Assembly (NCBI GenBank): GCA_012523855.1
Contig: JAAYTB010000025.1
Location: 1-34,676, forward strand
DNA from: Clostridia bacterium
GTDB taxonomy: Bacteria > Bacillota > Clostridia > Clostridiales > Clostridiaceae
Direction of reading: 5' to 3'
Length of the DNA stretch: 34,676 bases
Below, in pieces: positions 6,819 to 14,140 of this stretch. The position numbers and the translations under genes were made by a program. Position 1 is the first letter of the stretch, and every line of letters starts with the position of its first letter. Below the pieces are notes generated by a model. The model was not told the DNA's origin. It searched no databases and worked only from the letters and a program-made list of their open reading frames with translations.

Positions 6819-8153
6819 CTATTTGTTATTTAATATATTAGCAATGAGTTTCAAGTTGAATTTCTGTCCAGTGTATAAAATAAGTCCCTTATAAATTCTA
6901 GCAGATAGTATTATAACTAATACGGAGAAAACTGATAATGTTGCTATAGATAGGACACCTTGTAGCAACCCAATATTGCCGATAACTAAATCTACAGGCA
7001 CAGAAAAGGGTATAGTAAAAGGAATATATCTTAAAGCGGTTATTAAGGTCTTATTATCGGTAGAAGGAGCAATATAAGATACAATCCAACTAAAGACAAT
7101 AATCAGGTTAAAAACACCTTGAGAATTAGCAGCTTCCTCTGGCTTAGAAACAGTAGAACCAGCAAGGGCAGCAATTACGCAATAGAACAAGAAGCCTAGG
7201 CAAAGGATAAATATTGCCATAACTATAGCTGGTGCTGTTAATGCAGACTCACCTATATTATTCCTTAGGAAGTTAAGCATAGTGATAGCTATGTTTTCGA
7301 AGCCGGGATAGATTTCTTGGGCAATGGCATTTCCGGCAAATAAGCCTATAATAGCTGAAGCAATCCATAGAGCAAATTGTCCCAGAGCTATTGTTACATT
7401 TGCTAGCACCTTACCAGTTATAAGAGCATAAGGATGTACCGATGTTAGCAAGGTATCCATTAGCTTTGAGGTTTTCTCTGTAGATACAGATCTACATATG
7501 TTTTGGCTATATAGCAACAGCATAATATATAGGATAAAGCTAAATATCATAGGAACAAATACTTTAACTATATGGATAGTTGGATTTGAACTTTCTCCTA
7601 CATTGGAAAAGGAAACTACTGAAGCCTTAAGGGCAGATACAAGCTGTTCCTCAGACAAACCTACCTGCATTAGTTTGTTGGATTGAAAAGCTGAGCTCAT
7701 TATTTCAAGGAAATCCTCAGCCGCATCTTTTTCAATATCAGATTGGTCAGGTATTATGGCTTTCATTTCATAGTCTGATCCTTTAGTGCTAATAACTACT
7801 GCTATAGACTGAGAAGAATTTGACTTTGCCAGTTTAGTAACCTCTTCTTCAGACTTATCCTCAATATTGTTAAACTCAATATGGTCAAATTGTTTTTCAT
7901 TAAGTTGGCTAATAAAGGCCTTGTAATTGGCTGCTTGTAATCCGCTATTATCTAAAACATAGACACTCTTAATTGGAGATGGCTCTAACTTATCTTCTTT
8001 ATCTGGCTTTGCCATCAGTACATTGGTCAGTATCAATCCTCCAAATATAAGAAATGCCACGATAAAGGTGATAATTCTAAAACTCATAGCCTTTGTTGTC
8101 TGTTGAAAGGTAAAGGCAAATACAGATCTCCAGCCTCTAAATTTCTTATTCAT
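6819..8153 (-). CDS. ABC-2 type exporter permease (NatB-like), second subunit
   Basis: This 444-residue membrane protein starts at ATG 8153 behind GGGAG. One N-terminal helix (about 24-46) is followed by an extracytoplasmic domain of about 150 residues. Five or six helices (from about 200 to 425) follow, with the SRSVSTEKTSKLMDTLLTS-type loop typical of ABC-2/NatB permeases (here CRSVSTEKTSKLMDTLLTS). It lies 15 bases downstream of a second permease and ends near a bidirectional terminator. The pair presumably forms a heterodimeric channel with the upstream ATPase. Substrate is unknown; NatAB itself exports sodium, and relatives export drugs or peptides. Confidence 0.8.
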   Translation of the reverse strand: MNKKFRGWRSVFAFTFQQTTKAMSFRIITFIVAFLIFGGLILTNVLMAKPDKEDKLEPSPIKSVYVLDNSGLQAANYKAFISQLNEKQFDHIEFNNIEDKSEEEVTKLAKSNSSQSIAVVISTKGSDYEMKAIIPDQSDIEKDAAEDFLEIMSSAFQSNKLMQVGLSEEQLVSALKASVVSFSNVGESSNPTIHIVKVFVPMIFSFILYIMLLLYSQNICRSVSTEKTSKLMDTLLTSVHPYALITGKVLANVTIALGQFALWIASAIIGLFAGNAIAQEIYPGFENIAITMLNFLRNNIGESALTAPAIVMAIFILCLGFLFYCVIAALAGSTVSKPEEAANSQGVFNLIIVFSWIVSYIAPSTDNKTLITALRYIPFTIPFSVPVDLVIGNIGLLQGVLSIATLSVFSVLVIILSARIYKGLILYTGQKFNLKLIANILNNK

Positions 8154-8168
8154 TCTCCCATCTCCCTT

Positions 8169-9497
8169 CTATACTGTCTTTGAAATCTTAAACAAATCTT
8201 TTATTTTGATGGCGTTTCCATTATGAAGAATAAGAGTTTCGTAAACTTTTGCAACAAATCTAAATAGTAAGATTATAAATACTAGCTGTAATGCTATGGA
8301 AGTTGCCACTATTGGTAAACTTGCCTTTCCAATCAATATGGCGCCGGGTAGTATATAAGGTGAAGATAAGGGGAATAAGAAGGAAAAGATGATAAAGCCA
8401 TTTACTCCGCCTATCATTAATACTATAGCGGCTCCTATGGCTATATATGAGCCAATTAAGTTGGTAAAATTAAATAACTTAAGGGCTTCGTTTATTTCTT
8501 CCACCTTACTAACTGTTGCACCAGTAAGCCCTGCTAAAGTAGCGTAAAAGATTAAACCAAGGACAATTAAAATCAAGGAAAGTGCTAGATTAAATATATT
8601 TAAATTTCCAAATATATTTTCTGGTAGGTACTGTGAAAGTACGCTTTCCCCGCTGCCTGGGTTTAGGGAAGAGGCAATCTTATTTGATATAAAGACCACT
8701 ACAATCATTGACACTATCTGAAGAACTACCGCTGTCAGCATAGCTAATATTTTTCCAACAATGATTGCCAATGGTTTAACAGAAGTTAGCAAATACTCAA
8801 TCACTCTGGTAGATTTTTCTGTTACAATGGAGTGGGCAATTTGAGTACTAGCAATCATGTTTACCATCAATAGTATAAATAATAGTCCATAAATAAAGCT
8901 GTATTCAGAACCTGATATGGAGCTATCCTCTTTAACAATTTCCTTACCATTTGCATCTGCCAAATTAACTAGGGTATCAACCTTTGCATTAATCATATTC
9001 AGCTGATCATCGCTAATTTTTAGGGCAGAGTTTTTGTAAAGTTGAAATTGCTTTGTAACTTCATCTGCTAAGGGGCCTAGATCACCTTCCTCTAAATGAC
9101 CCTTACTAGATTTTATAAAATTCAAAGAATATTGAGCCTGATCTTCAGCTATGCTTAAAATAATAGAGTCACTTTCCTTTTCTTCAATACGACTTGAAAC
9201 TTCTTCAAAAGTTTCTTCCATTGTTTCAAAGCTGATATGGCTAAACTCCTTGTTATTTTTTACTTCTTTAAAGTCCATTGAGCCTAGAGAAGTTTTATTT
9301 TCAATATAAACTTTTTTAACTGGACTAATCCTATCTTCCGTATTTCCTCCACCTTTAATCAAATTCAAGAAAGGTATAGAAACTAAACTTAATACAAGAG
9401 TTATCAAAAAGGAAATTATAAAAGCCTTATTCTTTATTGTTTGTATAAAGGTAAAGCTAAAGACATCCTTCCAGCCAGCTATATTACTTTTCTTCAT
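8169..9497 (-). CDS. ABC-2 type exporter permease (NatB-like), first subunit
   Basis: This 442-residue permease has the same topology as its neighbour: one N-terminal helix, an outside domain of about 160 residues, then about six helices after SIVTEKSTRVIEYLLTSVK (about residue 225). The two permeases are distant paralogues. ATG 9497 lies inside the last codons of the ATPase gene (14-base overlap), so translation is coupled. The shared EKxxxxxEYLLTS loop is a known feature of NatB-type permeases. Substrate cannot be inferred. Confidence 0.8.
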   Translation of the reverse strand: MKKSNIAGWKDVFSFTFIQTIKNKAFIISFLITLVLSLVSIPFLNLIKGGGNTEDRISPVKKVYIENKTSLGSMDFKEVKNNKEFSHISFETMEETFEEVSSRIEEKESDSIILSIAEDQAQYSLNFIKSSKGHLEEGDLGPLADEVTKQFQLYKNSALKISDDQLNMINAKVDTLVNLADANGKEIVKEDSSISGSEYSFIYGLLFILLMVNMIASTQIAHSIVTEKSTRVIEYLLTSVKPLAIIVGKILAMLTAVVLQIVSMIVVVFISNKIASSLNPGSGESVLSQYLPENIFGNLNIFNLALSLILIVLGLIFYATLAGLTGATVSKVEEINEALKLFNFTNLIGSYIAIGAAIVLMIGGVNGFIIFSFLFPLSSPYILPGAILIGKASLPIVATSIALQLVFIILLFRFVAKVYETLILHNGNAIKIKDLFKISKTV

Positions 9498-10425
9498 GAG
9501 TATCCCCTACCTTTTCGACGAATATTTCATGAAGGGACGGTTCTCTTAATTCGAATTTAACAAGAGGAACCTTGTCCTCAATTAGCTTTCCTAAGAAGGT
9601 CATAGCTTCTTCCTCGCCTTGAACCTTTAGATGATATTCACTAGGTGTTTTATTCACTATGGTTAGATTAAAATCTGAAATATAGGAAGCAATATCTATA
9701 TCACACTTAACAAAAAGATTAACACGTCCGTAACTTTTTTTGATTTCATTTAAGTTTCCTTGAAGTATAGCCTTACCACGATTTAATATAGTAATATCTG
9801 AGCAAAATTCTTCAATAGTAGGCATCTGATGGCTGGACATTATCAGATACTTATTTTTTGATATTTCTTCCCTTATTATTGATTTAAATAGATCGGTATT
9901 AACAGGGTCAAGTCCACTAAGAGGCTCGTCTAATATTATTAACTCTGGATCTGAAATCAAGGTAGCCATCAATTGAATCTTTTGTTGATTACCCTTAGAG
10001 AGCTGCTCTGCACGATGAGCCTTGGACACCTTTCTTCCTTTAGTTTTAGCTGGGAATACATATTCATTTACTTGCAAGCGTTCTGACCAGTATTTTATAC
10101 GGCTCATAGCTTCTTTTTTAGGCACATTGCGAAGTTTTGCAAAGTATAACAATTGATCAAGCAAAGAATACTTTGGGTAAAGGCCTCTTTCTTCTGCTAG
10201 ATAACCTACATTGGCTTCTACAGCATTTAAAGGCTTTCCTTTCCACAAAACCTCCCCACCGTTGCTTGCTAACATTCCTAAGATTATACGTAAGGTCGTT
10301 GTTTTACCAGCACCATTAGTTCCTAATAAGGCATAAACGCCAGGTTCATTAATCTCAAAGCTTAAGTTATCTACAACAACTTTGTCGCTATACTTTTTGG
10401 TTAGATTTTTAACGGTTAATGACAT
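9484..10425 (-). CDS. ABC exporter ATP-binding protein (NatA-like)
   Basis: This 313-residue nucleotide-binding subunit powers the two permeases that follow. Walker A is GTNGAGKTT (35-43). The ABC signature is the variant LSKGNQQKIQ, Walker B is LIILDEPLSGLDP, and the H-loop is MSSHQMPTIEEF. The C-terminal 80 residues form the DUF4162-type extension usual in this subfamily. Start ATG 10425 follows AGAGGGA. It is the first gene of a three-gene minus-strand operon that ends at the 6731-6771 terminator. No regulator gene lies beside it. Confidence 0.9.
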   Translation of the reverse strand: MSLTVKNLTKKYSDKVVVDNLSFEINEPGVYALLGTNGAGKTTTLRIILGMLASNGGEVLWKGKPLNAVEANVGYLAEERGLYPKYSLLDQLLYFAKLRNVPKKEAMSRIKYWSERLQVNEYVFPAKTKGRKVSKAHRAEQLSKGNQQKIQLMATLISDPELIILDEPLSGLDPVNTDLFKSIIREEISKNKYLIMSSHQMPTIEEFCSDITILNRGKAILQGNLNEIKKSYGRVNLFVKCDIDIASYISDFNLTIVNKTPSEYHLKVQGEEEAMTFLGKLIEDKVPLVKFELREPSLHEIFVEKVGDTHEEK

Positions 10426-10731
10426 AATATCCCTCTTTTCTAGTATAAATTTTTAGTTTTTTGATTATGTGCAATCCAATCTAGGAACTATTTGTTTGTA
10501 AATTAAATTTAAAAAACTTTTACACATTTCCTGGAAATCCCATAAACAAGTTAATTTTATCACAATACTCTTTCAGGTTCAAGTAATTTGTAGAAAAGCA
10601 ACGAATTTCCTCAATAGTGACAATTAATTGGAGTTAATATCTAATTACTAATAAATATATATTATGAGATGTTGAAAGTTAAGAACATTTACTATATAAT
10701 TAGTATATTATTTTTAGAAGGAGGGTAGGTC
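10426..10731. other. Divergent intergenic region
   Basis: This 306-base stretch separates the exporter operon (minus) from a small plus-strand unit. It is AT-rich, holds one clear promoter (next entry) and has no other gene-like frame. Confidence 0.5.
10672..10700 (+). promoter_or_regulatory. Sigma-A promoter of the 48-codon ORF
   Basis: TTGAAA (10672-10677) and TATAAT (10695-10700) are separated by exactly 17 bp. Transcription would start near 10707, about 25 bases before the start codon. Confidence 0.75.
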
Positions 10732-10878
10732 ATGGCAAAGATAATTGGTAGTCTTATGGTTACATTGAATAAGCAGTGTAAATACAGCAGCTCTGTGTCA
10801 AAAAACGGAATTTCTTCTTTTGACGGGAGAAGTGCGTCCATTTTTAGAATAAGTACCAATTATAGTATAAATCCATGA
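10732..10878 (+). CDS. Small 48-residue protein of unknown function
   Basis: ATG 10732 follows GAAGGAGGG and a consensus promoter, and the frame ends at TGA 10876. The peptide begins MAKIIGSLMVTLNKQC and is rich in serine, isoleucine and asparagine, with one cysteine and a mid-section KNGISSFDGRSASIFRI. It has no membrane helix and no signal peptide. A strong hairpin about 100 bases downstream ends the unit. It may be a real small protein or peptide precursor, or a leader peptide controlling the exporter-type gene that follows. I do not recognise it. The combination of promoter, ribosome binding site and terminator argues that it is expressed. Confidence 0.55.
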   Translation: MAKIIGSLMVTLNKQCKYSSSVSKNGISSFDGRSASIFRISTNYSINP

Positions 10879-10978
10879 TTCTATATCTTTCTTTAGCGGA
10901 ATTTAGAAAATAAGAATTTTTAAGCTAATAGTTTAGGATTTTTAGGACTCAAGTACTTAAAAACAAACGCACTCTTCC

Positions 10979-11045
10979 ATAAGCCTTATTTTTGGGTAAC
11001 TTTAATGTTTCTTTATTAAGTTACCTGAAAGAGGGCTTATTTTCA
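10979..11045 (+). terminator. Branched hairpin, terminator or attenuator
   Basis: ATAAGCC (10979-10985) pairs with GGCTTAT (11034-11040). Within it GGTAACTT (10995-11002) pairs with AAGTTACC (11018-11025). A T-rich tail follows. It lies between the small ORF and the truncated MFS gene, the place of an antibiotic-type attenuator. Confidence 0.55.
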
Positions 11046-11087
11046 TTTTAGGAAAGTAGACTGGAAAGAAATTTGGAGGAGTTAATT

Positions 11088-11320
11088 ATGAATATAAAGG
11101 GAAAAATGAAAAGAAATATATCTATTAGTTATGTATATAACTTCTTAATGCGGTTAGATATAACATCGGCTATATGGGTCCTGTACCTGGCTTTTAAGGG
11201 TATGTCTTTAGTTGAAATAGGGATTTTAGAATCCATCTATCATATAACAGGTCTCCTTTGTGAAATGCCTACTGGAGCTATTGCAGACCTGTATGGAAAG
11301 AAATTTAGTATAATAGTTGG
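11088..11320 (+). pseudogene. MFS transporter N-terminal fragment (first part of a three-gene chimera)
   Basis: ATG 11088 follows TGGAGGAG. About 75 codons match the start of an MFS exporter: two membrane segments, with WVLYLAFKGMSLVEIGILES and then LCEMPTGAIADLYGKKFS, the conserved loop between helices 2 and 3. The sequence then passes without a stop into an ATPase P-loop at about 11310-11325. The remaining ten helices are missing. This is a fusion produced by deletion, not a designed domain architecture: the MFS part ends mid-protein. Confidence 0.75.
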
Positions 11321-11625
11321 CAGTAACGGTTGTGGCAAAAGTACCCTTTTAAAGATTATAATGGGCATTGAAGGCTATGAAAAAGGCATGCTGTCAATAA
11401 GGAAAGGTTCAACTATAGGATATCTTGAACAGAGGCCAATTTATTCTGAAAGCTTTAAGGTAATAGATATATTAAATACAGCCTTTGACAAAGTTGATGA
11501 ACTCCATAAAGAACTGAAGGACTTAGAAAGGCAGCTTTTAAAGGGGGAAGAAGAAAATCTAGAAAGGCTTCTTGATAGATATGCTCAGTTGCAGGCTGCT
11601 TATGAAAGCCTTGGAGCTTATGAGA
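11311..11625 (+). pseudogene. ABC-F ATPase internal fragment (second part of the chimera)
   Basis: This starts at the P-loop VGSNGCGKSTLLKI and continues through the first nucleotide-binding domain: GSTIGYLEQRPIY, then a long charged arm with DELHKELKDLERQLLKGEEE and AAYESLGAYE. ABC-F proteins act on ribosomes, and some protect against antibiotics. Missing are the residues before the P-loop, the signature and Walker B of domain 1, and all of domain 2. At about 11614-11625 (GAGCTTATGA) the sequence changes to prolyl-tRNA synthetase in another frame. The ABC-F frame itself runs on to a stop at 11753. Confidence 0.7.
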
Positions 11626-12721
11626 ATGAAAGACAGATCTGGCAACGACATGCTCCTTGGTATGACCCACGAGGAAGCGGCAGTTCATTTAGCAAGAACA
11701 GAGGCTGGTTCTTATACAAAATATCCTTTTATGATCTACCAAATACAGACTAAGTTTAGAGACGAGCCAAGGGCCAGAGGAGGTCTTATTAGAGTTCGTG
11801 AGTTCACTATGAAAGATGCCTATTCCTTTCATACTTCCCAGGAGGATTTGGAGCAATATTATGAAAGCTGCCTGGAGGCATATAAGAGAATATTTGAAAG
11901 AGTTGGTTTACCTGAAGTTATATCTGTTGGCTCCGATTCCGGTATGATGGGCGGTCAAGTAGCCCATGAATTTATGTTTTTATCAGATATAGGTGAAGAT
12001 ACTATAGTTGTATGTGAAAATTGTGACTACAAGGCTAACATGGAAGCAGCTTCTTCTGTTATTGATTATAGTGAAGAGGAAAGTGAAGAACTATGTAAGG
12101 TTCATACTCCAAATGTAAAGGACATAGATGGCCTAGCAGAATTCTTTAAGGCTCCAACAAAGAAATTCTTAAAAGCAACAGTTTTTGCAGTGGAAGGCAG
12201 GGAAAAACCTCTTATTGTATTTATTAGGGGAGACCTGCAGGTAAATGAAGCTAAGGTCAGAAAGCTTATTGGAGCAAATATTTATCCTCTAACAGATTAT
12301 GAAGGAAGAACCCAATCATGGGCTGTTATGGAATTGGTGTTGGAAGACTTTTAGCCTGTATAATTGAAGCTAGCCATGATGAATATGGACCAATATGGCC
12401 AATTGCCGTTGCACCATGGCAGATTCATATATGCGCCTTGAATAATAAAAAGGAAGAGGTAAGAAAGGCTGCAGAAGAAATATATAGCAAGCTAAAAGAT
12501 AAGTATGAGCTTATCATGGACGACAGAAAGGTAGCTCCAGGAGTACAGTTTGCCGATGCAGATCTACTAGGCGTTCCTATTAGGATAGTTGTAGGAGAAA
12601 GAAATCTAAAAATGGTGAAGTTGAGATAATGACAAGAGATAAGAGCATAAAAAAATCCATCAAGCTTGAAGCTTTAGAAGAAGAGCTAGCTGAGGTTTAC
12701 AAAGCTCTAATAACTATGTAA
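11614..12721 (+). pseudogene. Prolyl-tRNA synthetase, truncated, internally deleted and frameshifted
   Basis: The text MKDRSGNDMLLGMTHEE, followed by motif 2 (TKFRDEPRARGGLIRVREF) and DIGEDTIVVCENC, identifies bacterial type 1 ProRS, the class II enzyme charging tRNA-Pro. About the first 115-130 residues are absent. After LIGANIYPLTDY most of the editing (INS) domain is missing, and the frame shifts at about 12315. Motif 3 (MGCYGIGVGRLLA) then resumes from about 12318. A second shift at the A-run near 12608 (five A where six would keep frame) precedes the C-terminal helix ending at TAA 12719. ProRS is essential, so an intact copy should exist elsewhere; this is a dying duplicate or a mis-assembled locus. 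Confidence 0.85.
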
Positions 12722-12785
12722 TATTAAATATTAGAGAGTAAGCTTTATTTAACAAAAGATAAAGAATAGGGAAGGGGATAAGGTC

Positions 12786-13655
12786 ATGAATAGCGAAAAA
12801 ATTATTGGTCTTTTAGAGGAAGCAGAATGGCTACCAAAAATTAACAGGAACATCCTTGAAATAATTAGTCTTATTGATAGTTCAGATAAAATTAACATGG
12901 AAGTTTTAGCAGATAAGATTCAAAAATGTGGAAACTTACGTGAAAGCCTATTGGCTAACGTTAATTCAGGCTATTTCAGGCTCAAGAGAACTGTAAATTC
13001 CCTATCAGAAGCAGTTGTATATTTAGGGACAAAAGCAGTGGAAAGGTTGATCATTGCTCATTTAGTCAAGGCCTTAATTCCTGATAGAATAGGAAGAGCC
13101 AAGAATCTAAATAGGGAAAAGTATTGGAAACACAGCTTGGGAACATCTATAGCAGCAAATATATTAGCTGAAAAATTAGGCTATAAGGATAAGTATAAGT
13201 ATTTTGCTTATGGCTTAATACACGATATAGGCACAGTGGTGTTGGATGTATGCTTGCCGGAGCTAGTAGATGAAGTGGTCCTAAAGCAAAGTAAGGGATT
13301 GCATCAGATAGTAGCTGAGAGGTTAGTTATGAAAGGTTTTACCCATGAACATGCTGGAGCCTGGCAATGTGAGAAACTAAGGCTGCCAGAAGATATTAGA
13401 GTGATAGTTGAGCATCACCACACACCTTTACAAGCTGACAAGTATAAGGATGAAGTCTATATAATGAGTATAGCAGATGCAATTAGCTCCTTGTATTATG
13501 AGCGATTATTGTGTATGCATACTAACTATGTATTAAATGAAAGGGTAATGGAGTATCTAGGCCTTACTTATGATGATATTGAAGAAATTAGTAAAATACT
13601 TCCCCAAAAGGTTGAAGAGGCCCATAAACTGTTTAATTTTAATTTGATTTATTAA
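12786..13655 (+). CDS. HDOD-domain protein
   Basis: This 289-residue cytoplasmic protein is a single HDOD domain, a relative of HD phosphohydrolases thought to act in signalling rather than always as an enzyme. Key segments are VNSGYFRLKRTVNSLSEAVV, WKHSLGTSIAANILA, GLIHDIGTVVLD (an HD pair is retained) and VIVEHHHTPLQA. The retained HD and HHH residues leave metal binding possible. Start ATG 12786 lies about 6 bases after the GGAAGGGGAT ribosome binding site. No output domain is attached. Its 3' end abuts an FNR-type box, so it is probably a separate unit from the following genes. Confidence 0.85.
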   Translation: MNSEKIIGLLEEAEWLPKINRNILEIISLIDSSDKINMEVLADKIQKCGNLRESLLANVNSGYFRLKRTVNSLSEAVVYLGTKAVERLIIAHLVKALIPDRIGRAKNLNREKYWKHSLGTSIAANILAEKLGYKDKYKYFAYGLIHDIGTVVLDVCLPELVDEVVLKQSKGLHQIVAERLVMKGFTHEHAGAWQCEKLRLPEDIRVIVEHHHTPLQADKYKDEVYIMSIADAISSLYYERLLCMHTNYVLNERVMEYLGLTYDDIEEISKILPQKVEEAHKLFNFNLIY

Positions 13656-13656
13656 A

Positions 13657-13699
13657 CTTGATTTTAATCAAGGTTTATTCTTTCAAACTTAGCTATGAT
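13657..13699 (+). promoter_or_regulatory. FNR-type box and -10 of the HMA gene
   Basis: TTGAT-TTTA-ATCAA (13658-13671) is a perfect FNR consensus palindrome, and the -10 TATGAT is at 13694-13699. Box centre to -10 start is 29.5 bp, placing the box at about -41.5, the class II activator position. The -10 overlaps a second short palindrome (TATGAT-TAA-ATCATA). Confidence 0.8.
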
Positions 13700-13731
13700 T
13701 AAATCATAAAGAGTTTGAAGGAGTGGGAAAT

Positions 13732-13950
13732 ATGAAAAAAGTAGAATTAAAATTAGAAACATTAACTTGTCCGTCATGTATCAAAAAAATAGAGACTACA
13801 TTAAGTAAAGCAGAAGGAGTAAATGCAGTAAAGGTCTTGTTTAACTCAAGCAAGGTAAAGGCTGAAATTGATGAAGGGCAAACTAGTGCTGACAAGTTAA
13901 AGGAGATAGTTTCTAATTTAGGCTATGAAGTATTAGAGCTTAAAGCTTAA
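13732..13950 (+). CDS. Heavy-metal-associated (HMA) domain protein
   Basis: This 72-residue ferredoxin-like-fold metallochaperone resembles CopZ and mercury-binding proteins. The metal-binding motif TCPSCIKKIE places Cys13 and Cys16 in the usual loop, with the typical GVNAVKVLFNSSKVKAEID strand pair and a C-terminal NLGYEV. ATG 13732 is chosen over the upstream GTG because GAAGGAG ends 8 bases before it. The P1B ATPase encoded 190 bases later lacks its own HMA domain, so this protein probably supplies that function in trans. It has its own FNR-box promoter and terminator. Confidence 0.88.
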   Translation: MKKVELKLETLTCPSCIKKIETTLSKAEGVNAVKVLFNSSKVKAEIDEGQTSADKLKEIVSNLGYEVLELKA

Positions 13951-13993
13951 TGGCTTTACATTGAACTAGAAAAGTTATCTGCAATAAAAAGGC

Positions 13994-14030
13994 AATCCGC
14001 GTTAAGATTATTTTCTTAATGCGGATTTTT
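13994..14030 (+). terminator. Terminator of the HMA gene
   Basis: A 13-bp stem (13994-14006 with 14015-14027, one G-U) with an 8-base loop is followed by TTTTT. Confidence 0.9.
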
Positions 14031-14053
14031 ACATTAAAAGAAATATTATTAAA

Positions 14054-14096
14054 CTTGATTCTAATCAATGCTTGCCAGAAACATCTCAAATATAAT
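14054..14096 (+). promoter_or_regulatory. FNR-type box and -10 of the P1B ATPase gene
   Basis: TTGAT-TCTA-ATCAA (14055-14068) is followed by TATAAT at 14091-14096. Box centre to -10 start is 29.5 bp, the same geometry as at 13657. Confidence 0.82.
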
Positions 14097-14140
14097 TAAT
14101 GTATAAATATGTACAAATTATTATAGAGGAGAGATGAATA

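Noticed and set aside
13694..13708. TATGAT-TAA-ATCATA palindrome as a second FNR box
   Set aside because: The spacer is 3 not 4 bases and the arms lack TTGAT; it overlaps the -10 and is probably chance.
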